Below, piece by piece: positions 37,214 to 45,041 of a stretch of 53,145 nucleotides of DNA. The position numbers and the translations under genes are program-made. Source of the DNA: CAADGU01 sp964581605 (GTDB taxonomy: Bacteria; Chloroflexota; Anaerolineae; Promineifilales; Promineifilaceae); the NCBI GenBank assembly GCA_964581605.1, contig CAZOPF010000032.1:1-53145 (forward strand), given 5' to 3'. Below the pieces are notes generated by a model, which was not told where the DNA came from, searched no databases, and saw only the letters and a program-made list of their open reading frames with translations. Within the stretch, counting starts at the first letter, position 1; the number at the start of each line of letters is the position of its first letter.

Positions 37214-37320
37214 GGCGAAGAACGCGAAGGGTGCGAAGGGATGAAGATGGGCGATCCGCAAAAAACACGAAGTAATACAAAGCTTTATTCTCTGCGTCTC
37301 TGCGTCTCTGCGTTAGATTC
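37214..37320 (+). repeat. Dispersed mosaic repeat (GCGAAGAACGCGAAGGG family), copy 2
   Basis: GCGAAGAACGCGAAGGG at 37214-37230, then ACACGAAG and CTCTGCGTCTCTGCG ending GTTAG, in the same order as copy 1 (14624-14703, minus). It lies within the 5' end of the M14 lipoprotein gene and supplies its likely Shine-Dalgarno (GAAGGG), its ATG and its first 25 or so codons. A shorter relative (GAACGCAAAGACCACTAAG) is at 42520-42538. Confidence 0.6.
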
Positions 37321-38266
37321 CTTTGGCAGTTGGTTGGTACTTTTGCTGTTGGTGGGGTGTACCTCCAATTGGCCCCCTTTACCCACCCGCGTCGCCATGT
37401 TGTCATCAGGCACGGCCGTCCCCCCTGCCACTTTCACTCCTTCCCCCGCTTCATCACCTGAGCACCTGATCACCCCCACACCTCATCACCTGATCACCAG
37501 CACACGGCCGTCTACCGCCCCCCTCTTTAACCTGGATGCCAGTGGGCAAATCATCGGCGCGTCGGCCGAAGGGCGGCCCATTGTGGCTTATCGTTTTGGC
37601 AGCGGGCCACAGCCGGTCATTTTTGTGGGCGGCATTCACGGCGGGTATGAATGGAACACCATTTTGCTGGCATATGAGGCGGTTGATTATTTCTCCACAC
37701 ACCCAGAGATGATCCCACCCAACGTGACCTTGCACATCATCCCCTCGGCCAACCCGGATGGGCAATACCAGGTGACAAATGGGAACGGCCGTTTCGCCGC
37801 TACCAATGTACTAACCGACACGGTTCCCGGCCGGTTTAACGCCAATGGTGTGGATTTGAACCGCAATTGGGACTGTGACTGGTCAGCAACGGCGCGGTGG
37901 CGAGAAGAGGAAGTGAGTGGGGGGGAACGGCCGTTTTCTGAACCAGAAACAACCGCCCTGCGCGACTATTTTCTGGCGGTGCAACCGGCCGTCGTTGTGT
38001 TCTGGCATAGTGCGGCGAATGGGGTATATGCGGCCGGCTGCCCGGAGACGGACGGCCGTTCGCTGGAAATGGCTCAGGTGTATGGGTTGGCGGCCAGTTA
38101 TTCCACGCACGAACGGTTCAACAGCTACCCCATCACCGGCGACGCCAGCGACTGGCTCACCACGCAGGGCATCCCCTCCTTTACCGTTGAACTCAAAACC
38201 CACGCAGACACGGAATGGCCGCAAAACCGGGCGGGGATGCTGGCGCTGTTGGCAGAAATAAATTGA
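37247..38266 (+). CDS. M14-family zinc carboxypeptidase lipoprotein
   Basis: 339 residues from the ATG at 37247 (AAGGG 6 bases upstream); ATGs at 37208 and 37241 lack spacing for an SD. Signal peptide ends in the lipobox LLVGC, so it is probably lipidated. A Pro/Thr/His-rich linker (about 50-85), itself repeat-like DNA, precedes the M14 domain: zinc ligands in GGIHGGYEWN (an HxxxE rather than the classical HxxE) and FWHSAANG, substrate arginine region NGVDLNRNWD, and the catalytic glutamate in FTVELKTHAD. It would trim C-terminal residues from peptides or peptidoglycan. The first 25 residues come from a dispersed repeat. Converges with miaA. Confidence 0.85.
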   Translation: MGDPQKTRSNTKLYSLRLCVSALDSFGSWLVLLLLVGCTSNWPPLPTRVAMLSSGTAVPPATFTPSPASSPEHLITPTPHHLITSTRPSTAPLFNLDASGQIIGASAEGRPIVAYRFGSGPQPVIFVGGIHGGYEWNTILLAYEAVDYFSTHPEMIPPNVTLHIIPSANPDGQYQVTNGNGRFAATNVLTDTVPGRFNANGVDLNRNWDCDWSATARWREEEVSGGERPFSEPETTALRDYFLAVQPAVVVFWHSAANGVYAAGCPETDGRSLEMAQVYGLAASYSTHERFNSYPITGDASDWLTTQGIPSFTVELKTHADTEWPQNRAGMLALLAEIN

Positions 38267-38309
38267 CAATTGCCAATTGGCAATTGGCAATTGCCAATTG
38301 TCAATTACT
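38264..38309. terminator. CAATTG-rich inverted repeat between converging genes
   Basis: Units of CAATTGCC and its near reverse (AATTGGCA, CAATTGTC) run from the M14 stop TGA (38264-38266) to the miaA stop TGA (38301-38303, minus), both of which are formed by it. The array is almost self-complementary along its whole length and may serve as a bidirectional terminator. Confidence 0.65.
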
Positions 38310-39242
38310 ATGCAACCACTCTTCCACAAACGACTGCACGGCCGTACCCACATCCGGTTGGGCGGCGTCAAACCAGGTGATGGTGGGGTCGTCGCGGCGG
38401 AACCAGGCGGCCTGGTGGCGGGCCAAACGGTGGGTTTCAAATTTGATGCGGGCCACGGCCGTGTCCAATTCCATCTCCCCGTCCAGATAGGTGCATAACT
38501 GCTGGTAGCCCAAACCGCTCATGGATGGCAGGGTACGGCCGTAGCCCGCCGCCCGCAGCCCCTCCAACTCCGCCAGCAAACCGGCGGCCATCATCGCGTC
38601 TACCCGCGCATCAATCCGGGCATAATGGGTGGTGCGCTCCAGGTAAAGGCCAATCACCTGAATGGCATACGGTGGCGGTGATTTGCGTTGCAAAACAGAG
38701 ATGGGCACGCCGCTGACCAGCGTCACTTCCAGGGCGCGAATGACTCGGCGGGTGTTGCGGGGATCAACCTGGCTGGCGGGGTCGAGTGTGTGCAGCCAAC
38801 GCGCCAATTCTTCACCACCAAGCTGTGACAAAACGTTACGTAATGCTGGTTGGGGTGCAACGGCCGGGATGCCCCACCCTTCAATGACCGCCTTGACATA
38901 TTGGCCGGTGCCGCCGACGAGAATGGGCAAACGGCCGTGCCCATGCACTGCATCAATCGTCTCATAAGCCAATTTTTGGTATGCGCCCAGAGAGAGCGTT
39001 TCGTCGGGATTACAAATGTCAATCAGGTGGTGGGGTACGGCCGTGCGCTCCGCCAGCGTGGGTTTGGCCGTGCCAATATCCATGCCCCGGTAAAAGAGCC
39101 GCGAATCAGCGGAGACGATTTCACCGTTAAATTGAGTAGCTAAGGAGAGAGAAAGGGAAGTTTTGCCAACGGCCGTTGCCCCCACCAGCACCACCAGAGG
39201 GGGAAGGTAAGTGGGTAAGTGGGTAAGTGGGTAATTGATCAC
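38301..39242 (-). CDS. miaA: tRNA dimethylallyltransferase
   Basis: 313 residues with GTG at 39242 as given. The enzyme adds a dimethylallyl group to A37 of tRNAs reading UNN codons. The P-loop is GATAVGKTSLS near 21-31, then SADSRLFYRGMDIGTAKPT, DICNPDETLSLGAYQ, and VGGTGQYVKAVIEGW. The first 14 residues (INYPLTHLPTYLPP) are encoded by an octamer array and are not MiaA-like, so an inner GTG or CTG just before LVVLVGAT may be the true start. Stop is in another repeat. Confidence 0.95.
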   Translation of the reverse strand: MINYPLTHLPTYLPPLVVLVGATAVGKTSLSLSLATQFNGEIVSADSRLFYRGMDIGTAKPTLAERTAVPHHLIDICNPDETLSLGAYQKLAYETIDAVHGHGRLPILVGGTGQYVKAVIEGWGIPAVAPQPALRNVLSQLGGEELARWLHTLDPASQVDPRNTRRVIRALEVTLVSGVPISVLQRKSPPPYAIQVIGLYLERTTHYARIDARVDAMMAAGLLAELEGLRAAGYGRTLPSMSGLGYQQLCTYLDGEMELDTAVARIKFETHRLARHQAAWFRRDDPTITWFDAAQPDVGTAVQSFVEEWLHSN

Positions 39243-39263
39243 CTTGTCACCTTATCACCTACT
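39208..39263. repeat. Octamer array TAAGTGGG overlapping miaA start, with CACCTTRT units
   Basis: TAAGTGGG three times (39208-39231), TAATTGAT (39232-39239), then CACCTTGT, CACCTTAT, CACCTA (39240-39261). The first four units lie inside the annotated 5' end of miaA. The unit length (8) is not a multiple of three, so any change in copy number would shift this start region's frame. Confidence 0.8.
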
Positions 39264-39286
39264 TAGTGATCGTTTGCAAATAAGTT

Positions 39287-39350
39287 AGTGATTGGGTAAT
39301 TGGGCAATTAAGTAATTGAAGCGGCTAATTACCAAATTACTCAATTACAT
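39287..39350. repeat. TAATTGGG-type units and inverted copies
   Basis: GTGATTGGGTAATTGGG and AATTAAGTAATTGA are followed by CTAATTACCAAATTACTCAATTA, which pairs back to them. It lies between miaA and the YraN-type gene. Confidence 0.65.
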
Positions 39351-39367
39351 AATGACTGCACGGTTAC

Positions 39368-39784
39368 TTACCACCCCAACACGGCGTTAGGAATATGCTC
39401 GCAGCGCAGCAGTTTGCCAGTTTTGTCCAATTCCACCGCCACTAGATCAATACGCCAATCGGCGTCCAGGTCGTGTTCGGCCATGTAGGTTTCGGCCAGG
39501 GCAATCAATTTGCGGGATTTGGCGGGGGTCAGCCCTTCTTCCGGCGCACCCATCTCTTGGCCACGCCGGGTCTTCACTTCTACAAATATAATTAGTTCGC
39601 CCACTTGGGCAATGAGGTCAATTTCTCCATGACGGCAGCGCCAGTTGCGGGCAATGAGGCGGTAGCCCTGGCTTTCCAGGTGCGTGGCGGCCACCCGTTC
39701 GCCCCAGTTGCCCAGCTTTTTACGGCCGTCAGGTCGCTGACGGCCGCCAGCGACCTGACGGCCGTCTTCACTTCCACTGGTCAT
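39368..39784 (-). CDS. YraN/UPF0102-family putative nuclease
   Basis: 138 residues from the ATG at 39784; the frame is open further upstream but only shadows the glycosyltransferase. UPF0102 proteins have a restriction-endonuclease-like fold of uncertain role. The family signature is clear: LGNWGERVAATHLESQGY (about 26-43), NWRCRHGEIDLIA, and FVEVKTRRG, which match the D-ExK metal centre. The region 5-22 (EDGRQVAGGRQRPDGR) is encoded by an 18-bp perfect palindrome (39722-39765), unusual in a gene start. Overlaps the upstream glycosyltransferase by 17 bases. Confidence 0.85.
   Translation of the reverse strand: MTSGSEDGRQVAGGRQRPDGRKKLGNWGERVAATHLESQGYRLIARNWRCRHGEIDLIAQVGELIIFVEVKTRRGQEMGAPEEGLTPAKSRKLIALAETYMAEHDLDADWRIDLVAVELDKTGKLLRCEHIPNAVLGW
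39722..39765. repeat. 18-bp perfect palindrome built from ACGGCCG
   Basis: ACGGCCGTCAGGTCGCTG (39722-39739) pairs exactly with the sequence at 39748-39765 around the loop ACGGCCGC, giving three CGGCCG cores in 44 bases. It lies in the N-terminal coding part of the YraN-type gene. It looks like an inverted duplication seeded on the window's common palindrome. Confidence 0.75.
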
Positions 39785-41063
39785 GTTGATCACGCCGGTC
39801 GCGCAGCCAAAATTCCGGGGCAAACCAGTGTGGCAACGGGTGTTCCCCTTCTTCTGGTTTGAAGATACGGTTGAAGGTTGATTGCACGCGCTGCCGGTAA
39901 AGATAACGACGGCCGTGAGGCTGTTTGCGTTGCAGGTCGGGGCGTTCGGCGTGCAGCCGCTCATACAATTCTTGGGTCAGGGTGACGGTGCGGCGAATGT
40001 CGTATTTGTCGCTGACCGTGCGAGCGGCGGCGCTCATCTGGGCACGCTGCGCCGGATTCAGCGCCAGACCAACTATCGCCGCCGCCAGGCCGCCATCGGG
40101 CCGGGTAGTCAGCAACCCGGTGCGACCTGCCTCTACGGTATCGCTAATGCCGGGCGAGGTAATGGCGACTACCGGTAGTCCCGTAGCCATGGCTTCAATC
40201 ACAGTCAGCGGATGCACCTCAGAGACGGAAGCCGTCACGAAAATGTCGGCAGCGGCCATATAGTTGGGCACTTCTATCACGGGCACTGCTCCGGTAAAAT
40301 GAACGTGTTCTTGCAATCCCAATTGGTTCACTTGCGCGACCAGCATTTCCCGGCTGGGGCCATCTCCCACCACCATCAGGTGCAGATCAGGCGCCACATC
40401 CACCGCAATGGCAAACTGGCCAATCAGGCGGTCCACGTCTTTTTCGGCCGCCAACCGACCGACATAAATGAGGAGAACGGCCGTGTCTGGCAGCCCAAAG
40501 TCAGCTTTGCGGCGCGGAGCAGGCGGCTGGTGAAATGGCTGCAATTCGACGCCGTTTTCAATGGTGAGTATGGGCGTGTGGACGCCAAAATCGAGCATGA
40601 TCTGGCGCACACTTTCAGAGGGAGCTATCACCACATCGGCGTAATCACAAAAGTCGGGCCACAATTGCCGCATGATGGCATCTGTGGCCGGTTGAGGCAG
40701 GTTTAGAATGGCGTTGCCGTACAGGTCATAGCGGGTGTGGTTGGTATAGATGACGGGGCAACGGCCGTACCGGTGCGCCATTTCCACCCCCATGATCAGG
40801 TGGTGCGAGTGCAAAATATCCATCTGGCGCATGAGTTTTTGCGCCGCACGGGAAAAACCAGGCGTCAGGTAATACCCCCGGTCACTCACCTGAAAACCAG
40901 GTGAACGAATAATGTGGTCATCATCGCTGGGATCAGGCGCCCCCAGCGTAAAGATGGTAACTTCATAACCGGCAGCTTCCAAATGTTGCCGGTAGAGTTC
41001 CACCATGCGGGTGACGCCATTTACAACAGGCTTGTAAATGGCCGTTACCATGCCAATATGCAT
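39768..41063 (-). CDS. Glycosyltransferase family 4
   Basis: 431 residues from the ATG at 41063 (MHIGMVTAIYKPVVNGVTR) with AGAGGAA about 8 bases before. GT4 of the PimB/diacylglycerol glucosyltransferase-like type: LHSHHLIMG and YTNHTRYDLY near 100-130, VGRLAAEKDVDR near 207, and the donor motif EVHPLTVIEAMATG near 293-306. It probably glycosylates a lipid; a neighbouring lipid gene (wax ester synthase) is only suggestive. The C terminus has a basic extension (RRYLYRQRVQ). Confidence 0.88.
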   Translation of the reverse strand: MHIGMVTAIYKPVVNGVTRMVELYRQHLEAAGYEVTIFTLGAPDPSDDDHIIRSPGFQVSDRGYYLTPGFSRAAQKLMRQMDILHSHHLIMGVEMAHRYGRCPVIYTNHTRYDLYGNAILNLPQPATDAIMRQLWPDFCDYADVVIAPSESVRQIMLDFGVHTPILTIENGVELQPFHQPPAPRRKADFGLPDTAVLLIYVGRLAAEKDVDRLIGQFAIAVDVAPDLHLMVVGDGPSREMLVAQVNQLGLQEHVHFTGAVPVIEVPNYMAAADIFVTASVSEVHPLTVIEAMATGLPVVAITSPGISDTVEAGRTGLLTTRPDGGLAAAIVGLALNPAQRAQMSAAARTVSDKYDIRRTVTLTQELYERLHAERPDLQRKQPHGRRYLYRQRVQSTFNRIFKPEEGEHPLPHWFAPEFWLRDRRDQHDQWK

Positions 41064-41171
41064 TGTTCGTTCCTCTTGTTTCTCATCATGAGATTGCTGA
41101 TTGCTAAGTCTGTGAATGATAACCCGGCACAAAAAAGAGGGGTGCAATGAGTGGGAAGACGGCCGTAACTG

Positions 41172-42302
41172 TTAATAATGAACTAATAACCAGCGACGCA
41201 GGTGGCTCAGCCCCAATGTTAATGCCCACTGGTCAATGTTATCCGGGTGGCCGCCAAAGGAACGCTGGGTTACCGATACGCCATTTGGCGAAGCCAACGT
41301 CACCAGGATTTGCACGCCACCCTGCGTCATATGGCTGTAAATAACCAGCCCCAACATATCCCCAGATAGCTCCACCAGCCGTTCTGCTGCCAGGCGGCCC
41401 CATTGCGTCAGGTTGTTTTGTGTTACTGGTTCTAGATGTAGTTTATCGGCCGCCTCGTACCAGGTTTGCCAGGGCATGGCATTGATCACATTTTCGCTGC
41501 CGGGCAGCCGGTTGAGTGTATCGGCCATAATCTGGTTGGTATAACATTCCAGGAGGGATAATTTCACACCATTGTGAATGAGGGCATTCAGAACCACATC
41601 TTCCAAGCGGTCCGCCTCGACGCCGTAGATATGATCACCGAGCCGTTCCCGGACAACGGCCGTCATGCGGTTGAGTTCTTTTTGTACCCCTTCATCAGAA
41701 TTGGTCTGCACCCAGAGACGGATATTGGTCTGCCCGGCAAAAGAGTCGAACGTCACCCGATGTTGTGGGTCAGTAGCCAGATCAGCCAGGTCTTGTTTCA
41801 GATTACTTTCCATCAAACCCACACTGCGCAGCAGCACCCAACCATCCCTGGTTTCAGAGTGAATTTGTTGGCGCAGGTAAGGCAACACTTCTGTTTCTAG
41901 CAAATAAGACATTTCCCGCCGATTGCCAGGCAGGCAAATGAGTGTACCGGCTTCTTCTTCCATAAGAATGCCGCACATGCGCACAGAAGCATCACCCAGC
42001 AAGCGTGCGCCGGTTACACCTGGAGGGTCTGGCAGCAGTTGGCGGCCGGTTACGGCCGTGACCGCCTGGCGTGTAAAATCGTCTCGGCCAACACCTAACC
42101 CCCCCGTAGAAATAACCACATCCGCCCGCCGCAGCGCAGAACGGAAAGCATCGGCGATCATGTCTGGGTCATCTCCCACCGTCACCTTGCACGTCAAATC
42201 CACTTTCACCTCGCGCAGGCTGCGAGATACAAAAGCGGAGTTCGTGTCCAGAATGTCACTCACCAGCAATTCAGTGCCAATGCTGACGATTTCAACTTTC
42301 AT
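41172..42302 (-). CDS. CinA-like protein (MoaB-type N domain, degenerate amidase domain)
   Basis: 376 residues from ATG 42302 (MKVEIVSIGTELLVSD); an ATG at 42320 is also possible. The N half has the CinA/MoaB motif ISTGGLGVGRDDFTRQAV near 65-85. In CinA the C half is the nicotinamide-nucleotide amidase PncC with an AESCTGG nucleophile loop; here it reads LLECYTNQIMAD, so the serine and the double glycine are gone, and the later TGIAGP-type loop is not evident. The C domain is probably inactive or repurposed. The N domain may be an ADP-ribose pyrophosphatase as in known CinA proteins. Confidence 0.85.
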   Translation of the reverse strand: MKVEIVSIGTELLVSDILDTNSAFVSRSLREVKVDLTCKVTVGDDPDMIADAFRSALRRADVVISTGGLGVGRDDFTRQAVTAVTGRQLLPDPPGVTGARLLGDASVRMCGILMEEEAGTLICLPGNRREMSYLLETEVLPYLRQQIHSETRDGWVLLRSVGLMESNLKQDLADLATDPQHRVTFDSFAGQTNIRLWVQTNSDEGVQKELNRMTAVVRERLGDHIYGVEADRLEDVVLNALIHNGVKLSLLECYTNQIMADTLNRLPGSENVINAMPWQTWYEAADKLHLEPVTQNNLTQWGRLAAERLVELSGDMLGLVIYSHMTQGGVQILVTLASPNGVSVTQRSFGGHPDNIDQWALTLGLSHLRRWLLVHY

Positions 42303-42532
42303 TTTCGTTTGCCCATCCAACTTGATGGTAAGGAGACAACCCCAACTTTGCCAGTGATTGCTGCTGGTTTCGTAATGCCGGGTTCACCTGGCTCCGCCTG
42401 CTATCAGGTTGGATAACTGCTTCCATGAACTGTTCTGTAACCTAGAGAAGAGCGCAGTCATTCGCCAGCGACTCCCCCATCGGCAAACCCCAACTTTTCC
42501 GCCCCTCTCATAATTAGCGAACGCAAAGACCA
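42303..42532. other. Intergenic region with a mosaic-repeat scrap
   Basis: About 230 bases between CinA-like and cyclic-nucleotide-binding genes, both minus. GCGAACGCAAAGACCACTAAG at 42518-42538 belongs to the CTTAGTGG/GCGTTCGC class of repeats and covers the TAG stop of the upstream gene (42533-42535). Nothing else is recognised. Confidence 0.4.
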
Positions 42533-43045
42533 CTAAGATGCTTCGTCTGATTTAACCTGCGACAGCATGAGTTGATATTGCCGTACGGTCAAGTCTGTGT
42601 TACGTATTTTGAATGCCAGATCGGCAGCCACATTTTTCATCACTTTGTAACCCAGATCGGGATAAGTATCACAAAGCAGCATCAAGCGACCACGAGGAAC
42701 TTTTAGTAAGGTTGTATTATCCTGGCTGACACGCGCTGTAGCCGAGCGAATGCCTTCATCCACCAACGCGACTTCACCAAAAACCTGCCCCTGACGCAGT
42801 TCAGTGATTACCACAGGTTCATATTTATCCTGCTCTGCCCCTACCAGTGAGGGGTTCATCAGGATTTCCACGCCGCCACGGGCAATCACATAAAGCTCAG
42901 TTGTGCTTTCGTTTTCTTGCAGCAGAACATCCCCCTGGCTATAACTGGCCGATTCACAAATGGAAGCAACTAATTCCAGTTGAGTTGTTGTCAGATTATC
43001 AAAAATTTCGGTAACAGACAGTATGGCTGCAATACTTTGCTGCAT
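42533..43045 (-). CDS. Cyclic nucleotide-binding domain protein
   Basis: 170 residues from ATG 43045 with GAGG 7 bases before; a GTG at 43057 is in frame. It is a single CAP_ED/cNMP-binding beta-barrel with the phosphate-binding cassette GQVFGEVALVDEGIRSATARV near 93-112. No helix-turn-helix follows, so it is not a Crp-type regulator; the C-terminal 45 residues are helical (ADLAFKIRNTDLTVRQYQ). It probably senses a nucleotide and works through a partner. The gene has no ACGGCCGT and is AT-richer than average. Confidence 0.88.
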   Translation of the reverse strand: MQQSIAAILSVTEIFDNLTTTQLELVASICESASYSQGDVLLQENESTTELYVIARGGVEILMNPSLVGAEQDKYEPVVITELRQGQVFGEVALVDEGIRSATARVSQDNTTLLKVPRGRLMLLCDTYPDLGYKVMKNVAADLAFKIRNTDLTVRQYQLMLSQVKSDEAS

Positions 43046-43156
43046 ATCAATCCTCACGATTTACAGTCTAAACTGGGGCGATTCTAGCATAAAGGTACGG
43101 CCGTCGCAATGAAAGGGGCGGGTGGCATAAGAGCCACGTGACGAGCAACCATCCAC

Positions 43157-44818
43157 TTATTTTTGTGCCTCCGCCAATATATTTTCGGCCCGGTGCAAAG
43201 AGGTGCCCATGATTTCAGCCAGTTCGGCCGGAGATAAAGCCAACAATTGTTCTTTGGCGATGATCCCGGCCTGTTCCAGACGGGCGGCATAGGTCGGGCC
43301 AATCCCACTGATGTGTTGTAAATCACCATTGAGCGCTGTGGGCACGGCCGTTTTACCAGAGACGGCCGTTTCACCAGAGGCGGCCCGTACTTCCTGCCGG
43401 GTAATTGCTTCCGCCTCTACAGCTAATGCTAACAAATCATCAAATTCTTGATAAAAACCATCAATGATAGCGTCTGGGTTGGGCACCAGGCCAGCATCTG
43501 TCGCAACGCCCAACTGCACTTTTCCGGCATAGCTGATGATGCTGATACCTAAACCCAACCGGCCAGATTGTGGCACCCAAAACATCAATTCATGGATACG
43601 TTGGCCGCCCATGTAAAGGGGCATGGGCGGCCCCGGCACGTTAGTCATCACGGCCGTCAGTTTCTTGCCAAACATCTCCACCAGGGTCCCTTGCAGCTCA
43701 TGGGGCACAACACCCATCGTGCCCAAAACCGCCAACCCCACTGGCCCCTCTTTAGAAGTTTTTAGCTCTTCCATTCGCTTATGCACTTCGTTCAGTCGGT
43801 CTAAAGGATCAACAATACCCACCGGCAAATCCAGAAAGAGCAGGCCAAATTTATTACCCAAGAGACCCATTTCATCGGGCTGGCGCAGGTTAATGGGTAC
43901 GGCCGCCCGGAAGCTAAGGCCGCGCACGTCCTGCCCACGCTCCACTAAATAGCGGCGCAACCCACCTGTCATGGCCGCTACCAGCACATCATTCACCGTG
44001 CCACCTGTCGCATTTTTGATCTTTTTGACATCTTTGAGAGATAACGGCCGCGACCAGGCCGCCCGTTTTTGGGTGCCTAATCTCCCCTTAAAAACAGTAT
44101 CCGGATCATGCGAACGCAGGAAAAGACGGCCGGCCGCCAATACATTTTCGCCACCCCACTGGGCAATCTCCACCGCTCGTGTGGGGCGCGTGAGCGTGGT
44201 GCGGCCTTCCGACAGCGCCCGTCTGGTGAGGCTTCGCGCCGCTCGTGCTGTTGAAGATGATTGTTTCAGCATAGAAGTCATCCCCCCACCCAACAGGCCG
44301 CGCCGGCTGCGCGGCTGGCGTATCCTGGATTCATTACCGGCTTTAGCATCTGGCGATAAATCGGTAAGCGAGAGCAAAACAAAGACCAACGCCATGCCAT
44401 CGGCAATACAATGATGCAGCCGCACACAAACGGCCGTGCCCCCCTCATAATTCTCAATCATATGCACCATCCACAGCGGCTTGCTGAAATCCAGCGGCGT
44501 ACTCATCAGGTCGCTCACCATTTCTTGCAGCGTAGCTTTGTCGCCAGGCGCAGGCAACGCCACTCGGTGCAAATGGGCATCCAGACTAAAATGAGGGTCA
44601 TACTCCCAATACGCCGGAGAGAATGGTATTTTGGGCTCCACCACGCGCTGACGAAAGCGATCAAATTGCAGTAGCCGTCGGCCAATGACTTCACGGAGAC
44701 GGCCGTAATCCAATGGCTCCTTAAACGTCAAAATACCCGACACCATCATCAAATTCGTGGGGTCTTCCATACGCAGCCAGGCTGCGTCTACATTAGAAAG
44801 TGGTTCTATATTTGCCAT
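43157..44818 (-). CDS. Wax ester synthase/diacylglycerol acyltransferase with C-terminal HhH domain
   Basis: 553 residues. WS/DGAT proteins acylate a fatty alcohol or diacylglycerol with acyl-CoA, making storage lipid at the membrane. The catalytic motif is HHCIADG near 134-140, with the PLW block (DFSKPLWMVHM) before it and NVPGPPMPLYMGG near 393. After the usual end (about 470) comes an Ala/Thr linker and a 55-residue extension, LQHISGIGPTYAARLEQAGI to ENILAEAQK, that resembles a helix-hairpin-helix/DUF4332 module; this is uncommon in the family. AGGG lies before the ATG. Confidence 0.9.
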   Translation of the reverse strand: MANIEPLSNVDAAWLRMEDPTNLMMVSGILTFKEPLDYGRLREVIGRRLLQFDRFRQRVVEPKIPFSPAYWEYDPHFSLDAHLHRVALPAPGDKATLQEMVSDLMSTPLDFSKPLWMVHMIENYEGGTAVCVRLHHCIADGMALVFVLLSLTDLSPDAKAGNESRIRQPRSRRGLLGGGMTSMLKQSSSTARAARSLTRRALSEGRTTLTRPTRAVEIAQWGGENVLAAGRLFLRSHDPDTVFKGRLGTQKRAAWSRPLSLKDVKKIKNATGGTVNDVLVAAMTGGLRRYLVERGQDVRGLSFRAAVPINLRQPDEMGLLGNKFGLLFLDLPVGIVDPLDRLNEVHKRMEELKTSKEGPVGLAVLGTMGVVPHELQGTLVEMFGKKLTAVMTNVPGPPMPLYMGGQRIHELMFWVPQSGRLGLGISIISYAGKVQLGVATDAGLVPNPDAIIDGFYQEFDDLLALAVEAEAITRQEVRAASGETAVSGKTAVPTALNGDLQHISGIGPTYAARLEQAGIIAKEQLLALSPAELAEIMGTSLHRAENILAEAQK

Positions 44819-45041
44819 GACCTTACCCTCTGCTGGGAAATTGGAGGTTGGAGATGAGAGATTTAAGCATCACCAATCCTCCCTTTTTTCTTTCGAGTAT
44901 ATCTGAAAATAGCAGCGGCGGAAATGGTTGCCTGTTTGCTTCGGCAATTCTCAATCTAACCATGTTTGGGCATTTGTCGGGGCGAGGCCACCGGGAACAG
45001 GCCATGTTCTTCAGGGCAGAAAGTTGCACATTGGGTTGCAT

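Noticed and set aside
37208..37246. Earlier ATGs (37208, 37241) for the M14 lipoprotein
   Set aside because: Neither has a Shine-Dalgarno at usable spacing, while the ATG at 37247 has GAAGGG six bases before it.
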